Part shown: positions 53,284-62,194 of the stretch, piece by piece
Layout of the letters: every line of letters starts with the position of its first letter
Position numbering within the stretch: the stretch's first letter is position 1
DNA from: Streptomyces sp. MMG1533
Lineage (GTDB): Bacteria; Actinomycetota; Actinomycetes; Streptomycetales; Streptomycetaceae
Assembly: GCF_001279775.1 (NCBI RefSeq)
Contig: NZ_LGDG01000028.1
Span: forward strand, 78,294-142,293
Direction: 5' to 3'
DNA: 64,000 nucleotides
Program-made: the position numbers and the translations under genes
The notes under the pieces: generated by a model
Database searches by the model: none
What the model saw: the letters and a program-made list of their open reading frames with translations, nothing else
Told to the model about the DNA's origin: nothing

Positions 53284-55008
53284 ATGAACCTGAGTCGCAG
53301 CAAGAAAAGAACGTGGCGAAGCGCCGCGCTTGCGGTGCTGCTGACCGCGGGAGCGCTCACAGCCGCTGCCCCGGGCGACGCGCAGGCGCGCACCGAGCGG
53401 ACCGAGACACCCGTGGCGTCGGCTTCCCCGGTCGCCGGGGTGACCGAGTCGATGGTGCGGGTGAAGGTGCCGCTGCCCGCCTCGGCCGGGGCGCGTCCGG
53501 CGGCGTGCGACTGGCTGTCGTACCTGCGCTACCGAGCCTCCGACGGACCGGACGCCTCGGCCGACGCCGACCGGATCCTCGTGGCCCAGCCGGGCATCCT
53601 GGAAGGGGCCGGGGCGTTCGACAGCGTCGCCCGCAACACTGTGGCACGGGCCGCCGAGCAGGGCGGCCACATCGAGTTCTGGGCGCTGGACCGCCGCTCC
53701 AACTGCCTGGAGGACCGCACCGGAATCGCCTCCGCCGACCAGCACACGGCCGTCGACTACTACTACCGCGGCAAGCAGGTCGAAGGCCGGACCTTCGACG
53801 GGTACGTCACCAACGACCGCCTCGGCTGGATGGCGAAGCTCGGCATCGAGCAGACCGTCCGCGACCAGTACGACCTGCTCGCCGCCGAGTTGCCCGACCA
53901 GGGGCTCCGCAAGAGCAAGGTGCTGTGCGGCGGCCACTCGCTGGGCGGTGTGATCACCGGCTACTTCGCGGCCGCCGACTTCGACGGGGACCGCACCACC
54001 ACCGCGGACGCCGGCTTCAACCAGTGCGCCGGCTACTTCGCCCTCGACACCACCGTCTCCACCTCGCTGGCCGACCTCAGCGGCAGCATCCCGGACGACA
54101 CCAACCTGCCCGACATCGGCCTCGGCTTCGCCGCCGTACAGGCCGGACTGGACAGTGGCGTACTGTCCCGTTCCCTGTCCGCGCCGGTGCTGCTCAACCC
54201 CGAGACGATGACCCTGCTCGCCATCGCCGGAGTGGGCGCGGTCCGTGATCCCGGCGGCGAGGCCGACCTGCCCCGCTACCTCCCCGCCAACGTCAACGTC
54301 GAGGCGACGAACCGTTTCCTGTTCTCCGAGGACACCGCCACGTTCCTCTCCGGATCACCCGCGGTGAAGGACTTCCGGCTCACCAACGCGGCGGTGCTGG
54401 GATCGCTGATGGACGACCACTCCGTACCGCTCGCGTTCCTGCAGAGCAGCGTCGGCTTCTTCGACGGCGGACCGATCGTCGACAAGAACTTCCCCGCCGC
54501 CAACGGCAGTGACGCGCAGCCGGCGCTCTTCGGCACCGAGTACAAGGCGATCCCCGACCAGCCGCACGGACCGCTGTACACGTGGCGGAACTACGACCGT
54601 GTCGGCGACCCCGACGACCCGGGGTACCGGTCGGCCGACGGGACGCCCTTCACTCAGGCCGGCAAGGAGGTCACCGACCTTCAGGAACTCGCCCGCAGCC
54701 TGGCCGAGCAGCCGCTGGACTTCACCGAGCAGTACTTCCCGACCAAGCTGGTCACCGACATCCAGCTGTCCACCTCACCGCAGGTGCAGCGGCTCGTGGT
54801 CCACCCCGAGGGGCTCACCGCCAACCCGACGCTCACGGTCCTCGCGGGCGACGGACTGCTGGCGGGCCGCGTCCCGCCCGACCTCGACGCCGTGGTCGCC
54901 GACGGCTACCAGCACCTCGACGTGCTGACGGCGGCACCCGTGCAGAACAACGGCCGTCCCGAGCCCACGTCCACCAACCTCGCCCGATTCGCCCAGAACC
55001 CCGCATAG
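53284..55008 (+). CDS. Secreted alpha/beta-hydrolase, lipase-like
   Basis: A 574-aa precursor. A basic Sec signal (KKRTWRSAALAVLLTAGALT to PGDAQA) precedes a large alpha/beta-hydrolase domain. The nucleophile elbow is CGGHSLGGVITGYFAAADFD (G-H-S-L-G) near residue 220. There is an upstream Cys pair (AACDWL, NCLED). The C-terminal part (VVHPEGLTANPTLTVLAGDG) is unlike standard lipases. Probably an extracellular esterase, of unknown substrate. Confidence 0.85.
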   Translation: MNLSRSKKRTWRSAALAVLLTAGALTAAAPGDAQARTERTETPVASASPVAGVTESMVRVKVPLPASAGARPAACDWLSYLRYRASDGPDASADADRILVAQPGILEGAGAFDSVARNTVARAAEQGGHIEFWALDRRSNCLEDRTGIASADQHTAVDYYYRGKQVEGRTFDGYVTNDRLGWMAKLGIEQTVRDQYDLLAAELPDQGLRKSKVLCGGHSLGGVITGYFAAADFDGDRTTTADAGFNQCAGYFALDTTVSTSLADLSGSIPDDTNLPDIGLGFAAVQAGLDSGVLSRSLSAPVLLNPETMTLLAIAGVGAVRDPGGEADLPRYLPANVNVEATNRFLFSEDTATFLSGSPAVKDFRLTNAAVLGSLMDDHSVPLAFLQSSVGFFDGGPIVDKNFPAANGSDAQPALFGTEYKAIPDQPHGPLYTWRNYDRVGDPDDPGYRSADGTPFTQAGKEVTDLQELARSLAEQPLDFTEQYFPTKLVTDIQLSTSPQVQRLVVHPEGLTANPTLTVLAGDGLLAGRVPPDLDAVVADGYQHLDVLTAAPVQNNGRPEPTSTNLARFAQNPA

Positions 55009-55024
55009 CGGTCCCTGCACGGCT

Positions 55025-55055
55025 GTGGGCCCGGGAGGAATCCTCCCGGGCCCAC
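55025..55055. terminator. Bidirectional terminator between hydrolase and cutinase genes
   Basis: GTGGGCCCGGGAGGA (55025-55039) pairs with TCCTCCCGGGCCCAC (55041-55055); the real loop is probably GAAT with 13 paired bases. It lies between two genes facing each other. Confidence 0.8.
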
Positions 55056-55070
55056 TTCCACGAGTACGGC

Positions 55071-55712
55071 TCAGACCTTGCCGGCGGCGAAGGCGGCCGC
55101 GGCGTCGGCGTCGGCGGTGTAGCCGAGGTGTGCGCCCACGTCGCCCCCGCCGTTCTCGCAGACGGGGTCGCCCTCCGCGCAGAAGTCGATGGTGCGGCTC
55201 TGGTACGTGCCGGTGACGCTCTTGCCGATGGCCCGGATGGGGTTGCCGAACAGCAGCACGGCGGCGACCTTCGGTTCGAGCGCGGCGGGAATGGTGGCGA
55301 CGATGGGACTGCCGACCACCGCACCGGCGCTGCTGATGCCGATGGAATTGTCGACGACGTTCGCGCCCTGTGAATATCCCACCAGAATGAAGCGCTGGTT
55401 CGGGCACGATGCCGCCTGGCTCGTGACATGGTTCACCAGGTCCGTGTTGCCCTGTGCGGCCGAGGTGAGAGAAAGGTCGGCGGGGTAGTTCACCTTGTAG
55501 CTGGACAGGCTTTTGCCGGTGATTTTCTTCTGCAGGGCGGAATACACCGGGTCGCCGACGATGAAGCCGAGCGTGCCCGGCTCGAACGTGCCGCGGGCGG
55601 CGACGACGTCGATGTCCGAGCAGGCCGCGGCCGACGCCGTCGGCGCCGTGAGGGTGGCCAGTCCGGCCCCGCCGGCCAGTGACAGCGCGGCGAGACACAA
55701 GCGGATACGCAT
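55071..55712 (-). CDS. Secreted cutinase
   Basis: A 213-aa precursor starting at ATG 55712 after GGAGGA. The Sec signal ends near ASA-AA. Nucleophile Ser114 is in VGYSQGANVV, Asp182 and its two cysteines are in DFCAEGDPVCENG, and His195 is in VGAHLGY, a full cutinase triad. It hydrolyses cutin, polyester or lipid esters. A frame upstream to 55862 is not part of the protein. It is followed on the same strand, upstream, by the PucR regulator gene. Confidence 0.93.
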   Translation of the reverse strand: MRIRLCLAALSLAGGAGLATLTAPTASAAACSDIDVVAARGTFEPGTLGFIVGDPVYSALQKKITGKSLSSYKVNYPADLSLTSAAQGNTDLVNHVTSQAASCPNQRFILVGYSQGANVVDNSIGISSAGAVVGSPIVATIPAALEPKVAAVLLFGNPIRAIGKSVTGTYQSRTIDFCAEGDPVCENGGGDVGAHLGYTADADAAAAFAAGKV

Positions 55713-55862
55713 GGGGATCCTCCGAGTTTCGGGGCGCATGATGCGCCTGCGAAAAAGGACGGTCCCGAAGGTATTCGCCTTTCCTGCCGGGGTGTTATGC
55801 AGAGAATTATGGAATGGCCGCGGTTTTTTGCGCCCGTATGAGTACGGGGCCGAGGAAAGCAT

Positions 55863-57092
55863 TCACTGATTGCTCGCCCCCTGCTCCCGCAATGCCTCGG
55901 CCCGTAGCGCGAGAATCAGGTCCAGCCGCGTCTCGGGATCGTGCAGGGCGTCCCCGAAGAGCTTGTCCAGCTGCCTGAGGCGGTAGCGGACCGTCTGGGG
56001 GTGGATGTGCAGCCGGGTGGCGACGTCGGGGACGTTGCTGCCGCTGAGCAGCCAGGCGAGCAGGGTCTCGGCGAGCCGGGGACGCTGCCCCGCCGAGACG
56101 GTGTCGAGCGGGGCCAGGACCCGCGCCTGCAACTGGGCGAGCAGCGGCTCGTCGCCGTGCAGCAGCAGCGTCGACAGATGGTCGGCGCAACGCACCACGC
56201 CCTGCCGGGGAAGGATCCCGCGGCCCATCAGTCCCAGGGCCCGGGTGGCCCACCGCAGCGACCGTGTCGCCTCGGTGACGTCGACCGTCGGGCCGATCGC
56301 GGCCGGTCGTCCGCGCAGTGCGAGGGCGAACGCCCGGCCGCCGAAGCGGCCGGACCCGTCCGGGTCGGGCACCAGCATGCGCGGCGGCCGCGACGCCATG
56401 TCCACCAGCGCGCCCGCCGCCGCCAGCGGCCGCTCCTCCTCACGCTGCTCCGGCCCGGCGGCGAGCGCCACGACGGCGACCTGACGCGGCACCGGCCACC
56501 GCGCACCGTGCGCGAGATCCTGAACGGCCTCCAGGGGCACCGGCCCCTCGCCCAGCAGCAGGTCGAGCAGGCGTTTGCGACGCCGTTCCAGCTCGTCCGT
56601 GTTGTGCGACCGGGCCTCGGCGTAACCGGCCGCGGCCGCCTCCGCGACTTCGTGCACGGTCCGGAACGCGAGTTCGCCGAGCGCCGACACGACCGCCGAG
56701 TCCAGCCCGAGCTGTTCCGCCGTACGGCCCATCAGCCGCCAGGCGTGCAGCCCGCCGACGCGCAGTGCCGACTGCAGCGCGTCCAGGCTGCGGCCCTCCA
56801 GGGCCTCGCCGCGCCCGAGTTCGTAGTAGGTCGCGGCGATCGCGTCGCCGCGGCCGCGCGGGTCGGCGATGTGGTCGACGAACAGCGTCAGCGCCTGCAC
56901 CACCCCGGCTCTGAGGTTGCGCCGGTAGTCCGCGTCGGCCGGGCGGCCGTACTCGGGAACCTGTCTGCGGACCTCCTCCTCCACCTCGTCGGCGACGGTT
57001 TCGAGCTGGGCACGCAGCAGCTTGGCCAGATCGGGCGGCACCGGCGGGGCTCCGGGGCCGGCCGGCACGCCGTGCGGGACGGGGACAGCCAT
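55863..57092 (-). CDS. PucR/CdaR-family regulator next to the lipid cluster
   Basis: A 409-aa protein starting at ATG 57092 after AAAGGAG. The N-terminal helical domain (LLRAQLETVADEVEEEVRRQ, VDHIADPRGRGDAIAATYYE LGRGEALEGRSLDAL) resembles that of the PucR at 9129. The C-terminal HTH_30 is clear (LAETLLAWLLSGSNVPDVAT, IHPQTVRYRLRQLDKLFGD). It lies 123 bp downstream of the secreted esterase gene in the same direction, between it and the cutinase, so it may regulate either. Confidence 0.88.
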   Translation of the reverse strand: MAVPVPHGVPAGPGAPPVPPDLAKLLRAQLETVADEVEEEVRRQVPEYGRPADADYRRNLRAGVVQALTLFVDHIADPRGRGDAIAATYYELGRGEALEGRSLDALQSALRVGGLHAWRLMGRTAEQLGLDSAVVSALGELAFRTVHEVAEAAAAGYAEARSHNTDELERRRKRLLDLLLGEGPVPLEAVQDLAHGARWPVPRQVAVVALAAGPEQREEERPLAAAGALVDMASRPPRMLVPDPDGSGRFGGRAFALALRGRPAAIGPTVDVTEATRSLRWATRALGLMGRGILPRQGVVRCADHLSTLLLHGDEPLLAQLQARVLAPLDTVSAGQRPRLAETLLAWLLSGSNVPDVATRLHIHPQTVRYRLRQLDKLFGDALHDPETRLDLILALRAEALREQGASNQ

Positions 57093-57214
57093 CGCGGACA
57101 CTCCTTTCACCCGGAAGCGGCTCACCCGAGGGCTGTTTCCCGTGGGGCGAGTGGGACGTCCTGTGTTGGACGGACGGTCCCTGCGCTCCGTTCCGTGCCC
57201 CGCCGGCTCCGACA

Positions 57215-58159
57215 TCACTCGGGCAGGCCCAGCGCACGGGCGAGCATCGGCCACGACGCGGCGAACTCCCCCTTCCAGTAGGCCCAGCTGTGTCCCCCTC
57301 CGGCGTAGAAGTGCGTGGTGACCGGGACGCCGAGAAGCGCGAGCGTGTCCGTGAAGCTGTGCGCGGAGGGCCACAGCGCGCTCTCCAGCGCCTCGGGCAG
57401 CGGATCACCGCTCCCGCCGGCCAGCCCGCTGCCGTTGGAGACGTACAGGGCGGTGCCGCGCAGCCCGGCCGCGCGGGCGCGTGGGTTGAAGTCGCGCCAG
57501 GTGAGGAGGTTGAGGATCGGGTTGCCCCAGAGGGAGGCGGGCACCAGGTTCTCGCGGGCCACGATGGCGTCCATGATGTTGGGCACGCCGGGCGCGGTGG
57601 TGTCGAGGATGCCGCTGTAGGAAGCCGCGGCGGTGAACGCCCCCGGGTGCCGGGCGGCGTGCGCCATCGCCCCGTACCCGCCGGTGGACACCCCGGCGAC
57701 GGCCCGTACTCCGGAGGCCCGGTAGTCGTTGCGGAGCAGTGCCGGCACCTCCTCCAGCTGGAAGGTCTCGTAGTCGGGTCCGTCCCGCCAGGCGGTGGGA
57801 ATGCCGGTGGGGCCCGCGTCCGGCATCGCCACGATCAGGTCCCGGCCCTCGGTGAAGGCCTCGATGTCCGTCTCCCGGGTCCAGGACGTGTAGTCGTCGT
57901 GGGCGCCGTGCAGCAGGTACAGCACCGGGTACGTCCGTCCGGGCTGCGTGTCGAATCCCGACGGCAGGATCAGCCGCACCGCCGCGCTGCGGCCCAGCGC
58001 GGCGGAGTTCACGGACACGTCCAGGGTGCGCGGCCCGAGCCGGGTCGCGGCCCGGGCACGGCCGGTGGCGGTCCCGGCTCCGAACAGGACGGCCAGACCG
58101 GCGGCGGCGGCCGCCTTGGTGACGGCGCGCCGGGGCACTTCGGTGGTGCGGTCAGGCAT
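57215..58159 (-). CDS. Secreted Tat esterase, antigen-85/EstD-like (PF00756)
   Basis: A 314-aa precursor. Tat-type start PRRAVTKAAAAAGLAVLFGA. Ser158 lies in VAGVSTGGYGA and a His in GGGHSWAYWKGEF. The segment DYETFQLEEVPALLRNDY resembles the corresponding helix of mycobacterial antigen-85 mycolyltransferases, and the fold family is the same. It starts 21 bp after the PKS stop on the same strand, so it is read with FAAL and PKS. It could transfer or release the PKS-made acyl chain outside the membrane. As a plain esterase of this family it would also fit. Confidence 0.85.
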   Translation of the reverse strand: MPDRTTEVPRRAVTKAAAAAGLAVLFGAGTATGRARAATRLGPRTLDVSVNSAALGRSAAVRLILPSGFDTQPGRTYPVLYLLHGAHDDYTSWTRETDIEAFTEGRDLIVAMPDAGPTGIPTAWRDGPDYETFQLEEVPALLRNDYRASGVRAVAGVSTGGYGAMAHAARHPGAFTAAASYSGILDTTAPGVPNIMDAIVARENLVPASLWGNPILNLLTWRDFNPRARAAGLRGTALYVSNGSGLAGGSGDPLPEALESALWPSAHSFTDTLALLGVPVTTHFYAGGGHSWAYWKGEFAASWPMLARALGLPE

Positions 58160-58180
58160 GGCGGCTCCTCGGTTCTCGGT

Positions 58181-61100
58181 TCAGTGGATCTGCTCGGCTC
58201 CTCCGACGGCGTGGGCCGGTTCGCCGAGCAGCCGCCGAAGGTGTACGGCGATTTCGTCGACGTGCGGCGGATCGAGCAGCGACAGATGGTGCCCGCGCAC
58301 GGGGACGACCTTCAGGCGTGGGCACACCTCGTCCCAGCCCAGCGCCTGGTCGTCCCGTTCGTACGCCGCATCGCGCACGGTGTGCGGCGCGGGCTCGGTG
58401 GCCCGGTACAGCACCACCGGGCCGTCGTAGGCGCCCGGGTGGTGCGCCTCGCCGACCCGCAGGTCCAGGTAGGAGGCCCGCTGATGCTCCAGCGCCGCCG
58501 CCGGCACGTCGACGGCCTCGCGCAGCGCCCGCAGCACGGCGTCGATACGGTCCCCGTCGTCGTCCGTCGCCACGAGCTCGGCGTAGGGCAACTCCAGCCG
58601 GGCACCGTAGGTCTCTTCGACGTGCCGGGCGAAGCCCTCCAGGTGGGCGCGGATCCGGTCGCTGTCGGTGTGCTCGGGCCGGGGGAGTGGCCGTACGGAG
58701 TCGATGAGCACCACCAGCTCCACCACCCGTCCGGCGGCGGTGAGTTGGCGTGCGGTCTCCTGCGCGACGAACCCGCCGAAGGACCAACCGCCCAGCAGAC
58801 AGGGCCCGTCCGGATGCGCGGTGGTGATGGCCTCCGCGTACCGGCGTGCCTTCTCCGTCACCGTGCGCGCCCCTTCCAGCCGCTCCAGTCCGTACACCGG
58901 CCGGTCGTCCCCGAGCCGTTCGGCCAGCACCCGGTAGACGTCGGTCGGCCCGCCGGCGGCATGCACGAGGAACAGCGGGGGCCCGGAACCGGCGTCCCGC
59001 AGCACCCGCAGGAAGGAGCCCTCGCCCACCGCCCGCCGGATGCGCCCGGCCGCCTCCTCGACGGTGGTGGTGCCGAGCAGGTCGCGCAGCGGCAGCTCGA
59101 TCCCGAACTCGCGCTCCACGGCGGTACGGATACGGACGGCCATCAGCGAGTCCAGCCCCAGGTCCGCCCACGCGGCGTCCGGCCTGATCCGGGCCGCGGG
59201 GTGCCCGGTGACGACGGCGACATGGTGGCTGAGCCGGGCGAGCACGGAGGTGGACTCGGCGGGTACGGAGGTGGTCGCCGTCTCGGCGGTCGTGACGGGT
59301 GTGTCCGCAGACCCCTTCCCGCGGTCACGAGCCCCGTCCGTCCACCAGTGCCGCCGATGCCGCCAACGAGGCCCGGGCAGGTCGACGACACGGCCGGACG
59401 GCCGGGGCAGGGCCAGCCCCGCCGCGTGCAGGGCACCGAGCTGCCCTGCGAACCCGGCCGAACCGTCCGCGTCGCGGCGCAGCGTGCCGACGGCGAGGGC
59501 GTCGGGCACGGTGTCGCGGACGGCCCCCGTGAGCACCGGATGCGGCGAGATCTCCACGAAGGCGGTGTGGCCGTCGGCGGCGGCCGCCGCGAGCGCCCGG
59601 TCCAGCCGCACGGGCCGCCGCAGGTTGGCCGCCCAGTGGGTCGCGTCGAACGCGCAGTCTCCGCGCGGCTCGTCCAGCACCGTGGAGTACACGGGCACCC
59701 GGGGCCGCCGCCCCTGGAGCCCCGCCAGCGCCTCGGTCAACTCCGGCAACAGCGCGTCCACTTGCGGCGAGTGTCCGGCGCCCACCACCCGCATGGCCCG
59801 CGCCGCCCGGCCCTCCTGCTCCAGCCGACGTACGAGCCGAGCCACCTGCGACTCGTCCCCGGTGACGACCTTCTGACGCGGCGAGGAGTGCACGGCGACA
59901 TGCACGCCGGGCAACTCCCGCCGCAGGGAGTCCAGTTCGCTGTCGTCCACGTCGACGACCGCCATCGCGCCACCGCTCAACCGGCTGAGCAGCCGGGCCC
60001 GTACGGCGATCACGCGGGCCGCGTCCGTCACGTCCAGGGCGCCCGCGCAGACGGCGGCGGCGACTTCGCCCATGGAATGACCGATCACGGCGGCGGGTTC
60101 GACACCGTAGGAACGCCACAACTCGGCGAGCGCCACCTGCAGCCCGAACAGGACGGGCTGTGCGACCTCCAGGCGGTCGAGGCCGTCGCCGGACGCCAAC
60201 CGGTCGTACAGGGACAGACCGCACTCCGCGGACAACTGCGGATCGAGCTTCTCCACGGCGGCCGCGAACGCGGGCTCCTCGTCCAGCAGCCGCCTGCCCA
60301 TGCCGGCCCACTGGCTGCCGTACCCGGAGAAGACCCACACCGGCCCGCGTCCGACGCGAGAGCGCTCACCCGTGACGACCCGCTGGTCGGGGCGTCCATC
60401 CGCCAACGCGCCCAGTGCGTCGGCGAGTTCGCTCCGGTTGTCGGCGACGACGGCGGCGCGTACGGGCCCGCGACCGGTGCGCCCGGCAAGCGTGCGCGCC
60501 ACGTCGGCGAGGCGCGCGGAGCCGCCCCGGCCCGTGCGGAGCCACTCGGCGAGCCGGGCCGCGGTGTCGTGGAGCCGTTCGGTGTCGATGTCGGAGAGCG
60601 GATACAGGCGGGCGGCGGGCTCCTCGCCCGCGCCGGCCGGCAGGGTTCCGGGCCGCCATTCCTCCAGTACGGCATGCGCGTTGGTACCGCTGAACCCGAA
60701 GCCGGACACCCCGGCGACGGCCGTGCCGCCGTAGCGGGGCCACGGCTCGGGCTCGGTGACCACCCGCAGGCGGACGTCGCCCAGGGCACCGCCGTCCGCG
60801 CAGTGCAGGGAGGACGGAATGCGGTCGTGGTGGAGGGCCAGGACCGTCTTCACCAGGCCGGCGATGCCCGCGGCGGACTCCAGGTGGCCCAGGTTGCCCT
60901 TGACCGAACCGAGCAGCAGGGGCTGGTCGGGGTCGCGGCCGGCGCCGAGTACGGCATCGAGGGCGCCCGCCTCGATCGGGTCGCCGAGGGGAGTGCCGGT
61001 CCCGTGCGCCTCGACGTAGTCGACGCACGCCGGATCGAGCCCGGCCCGGGCGTACGCGGTCCTCAGCACAGCCTGCTGGGCGGCGGGGTTGGGCGCCATC

Positions 61101-62194
61101 AGACCGCCCGACCGGCCGTCCGAGTTGACGGCGGTGGCCCGGACGACCGCCAGCACCCGGTCACCGTCCCGCTCGGCGTCGGACAGCCGCTTCACCAGCA
61201 CCGCCGCGCACCCCTCACCACGGCCGATCCCGTCGGCCGCCGCCGAGAACGGCTTGCACCGCCCGTCCGGCGCCAGCGCTCCCGCCCGCCCGAAGGCGAC
61301 ACCGACGGTGGGGGAGAGCAGCAGGTTGACCCCCGCGGCGATCGCCGTGTCGCACTCGCCCGTCCGCAGGCTGACACACGCCTGGTGGAGGGCGACCAGC
61401 GAGGAGGAACAGGCCGTGTCCACGGCCACGCTCGGCCCGTGGGTGTCCAGGACGTACGCCAACCGCCCCGCGGCGACACTCAGGGCCCCACCGGCCGGCG
61501 CCCACGGATCGACGTCGGCCGGGACGGCCCCGGTGAGCTGCCCGTACTCCGGCGCGGAGATGCCGACGAAGACACCGGTGGCGGTACCCGCCAGGGAAGA
61601 GGCCGGGACTGCGGCGTGGTCGAGTGTCTCGTGGACGACCTCCAGCAGGATCCGCTGCTGAGGGTCCATCACCGCCGCCTCGCGAGGGCTGACGTGGAAG
61701 AAGTCCGCGTCGAACCCGGCGATGTCGTCCAGATAGCCGCCGTACGAAGGCGCGTCCGCGGGCGGAAACGCGGTGAAGTCGCGCCACCGGTCCTCGGGCA
61801 CCCGGCGGATCGCGTCGACGCCCTCGCACAGCAGCCGCCAGTAGTCGCCCGGCCCGTGCACCCCGCCGGGCAGCCGGCACCCGACCCCGATGACGGCGAC
61901 GGGCTCACCGGGCGACGCGCTGAGAGCCACCGGAAGAGAAACGATCTCCTCCGCCCCGCTGCAGAGGCGGGCCACCAGCGCCTCGCCGGTCGGCGTCTCC
62001 CACAGCAGCGTGGAGGGCAGTTCGCGACCCAGCGCGTGCGAGAGCTCCCCGGCCAGGACGACCGCGTCCCGCGAGGACATGCCGAGGTCCGCGAGCGGCC
62101 GGTCCATCGGGACGTTCTCGGGCGCCATGTCGTTCCAGACGGCCACCCGCTCGGCGATCAGCCGGCGCAACGCCGCCTCGTCGACGGCCGTCAT
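58181..62194 (-). CDS. Type I PKS with ACP-KS-AT-ACP-TE order (Pks13-like)
   Basis: A 1337-aa single-module synthase. ACP1 at 1-80 (phosphopantetheine Ser41 in LGMSSRDAV). KS at about 98-520 (Cys262 in DTACSSSL, His397 in EAHGTGTP, His437 in KGNLGHLE). AT at about 617-915 (Ser707 in GHSMGE). ACP2 at about 985-1055 (Ser1016 in LGLDSL). Thioesterase at about 1070-1330 (Ser1138 in GGWSFGG). No KR, DH or ER. An N-terminal ACP loaded by an acyl-AMP ligase and a terminal TE is the architecture of mycobacterial Pks13. It should condense an activated fatty acid with a carboxyacyl unit to a beta-keto acid or ester. The start overlaps the FAAL stop by 4 bp (ATGA). Confidence 0.93.
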   Translation of the reverse strand: MTAVDEAALRRLIAERVAVWNDMAPENVPMDRPLADLGMSSRDAVVLAGELSHALGRELPSTLLWETPTGEALVARLCSGAEEIVSLPVALSASPGEPVAVIGVGCRLPGGVHGPGDYWRLLCEGVDAIRRVPEDRWRDFTAFPPADAPSYGGYLDDIAGFDADFFHVSPREAAVMDPQQRILLEVVHETLDHAAVPASSLAGTATGVFVGISAPEYGQLTGAVPADVDPWAPAGGALSVAAGRLAYVLDTHGPSVAVDTACSSSLVALHQACVSLRTGECDTAIAAGVNLLLSPTVGVAFGRAGALAPDGRCKPFSAAADGIGRGEGCAAVLVKRLSDAERDGDRVLAVVRATAVNSDGRSGGLMAPNPAAQQAVLRTAYARAGLDPACVDYVEAHGTGTPLGDPIEAGALDAVLGAGRDPDQPLLLGSVKGNLGHLESAAGIAGLVKTVLALHHDRIPSSLHCADGGALGDVRLRVVTEPEPWPRYGGTAVAGVSGFGFSGTNAHAVLEEWRPGTLPAGAGEEPAARLYPLSDIDTERLHDTAARLAEWLRTGRGGSARLADVARTLAGRTGRGPVRAAVVADNRSELADALGALADGRPDQRVVTGERSRVGRGPVWVFSGYGSQWAGMGRRLLDEEPAFAAAVEKLDPQLSAECGLSLYDRLASGDGLDRLEVAQPVLFGLQVALAELWRSYGVEPAAVIGHSMGEVAAAVCAGALDVTDAARVIAVRARLLSRLSGGAMAVVDVDDSELDSLRRELPGVHVAVHSSPRQKVVTGDESQVARLVRRLEQEGRAARAMRVVGAGHSPQVDALLPELTEALAGLQGRRPRVPVYSTVLDEPRGDCAFDATHWAANLRRPVRLDRALAAAAADGHTAFVEISPHPVLTGAVRDTVPDALAVGTLRRDADGSAGFAGQLGALHAAGLALPRPSGRVVDLPGPRWRHRRHWWTDGARDRGKGSADTPVTTAETATTSVPAESTSVLARLSHHVAVVTGHPAARIRPDAAWADLGLDSLMAVRIRTAVEREFGIELPLRDLLGTTTVEEAAGRIRRAVGEGSFLRVLRDAGSGPPLFLVHAAGGPTDVYRVLAERLGDDRPVYGLERLEGARTVTEKARRYAEAITTAHPDGPCLLGGWSFGGFVAQETARQLTAAGRVVELVVLIDSVRPLPRPEHTDSDRIRAHLEGFARHVEETYGARLELPYAELVATDDDGDRIDAVLRALREAVDVPAAALEHQRASYLDLRVGEAHHPGAYDGPVVLYRATEPAPHTVRDAAYERDDQALGWDEVCPRLKVVPVRGHHLSLLDPPHVDEIAVHLRRLLGEPAHAVGGAEQIH

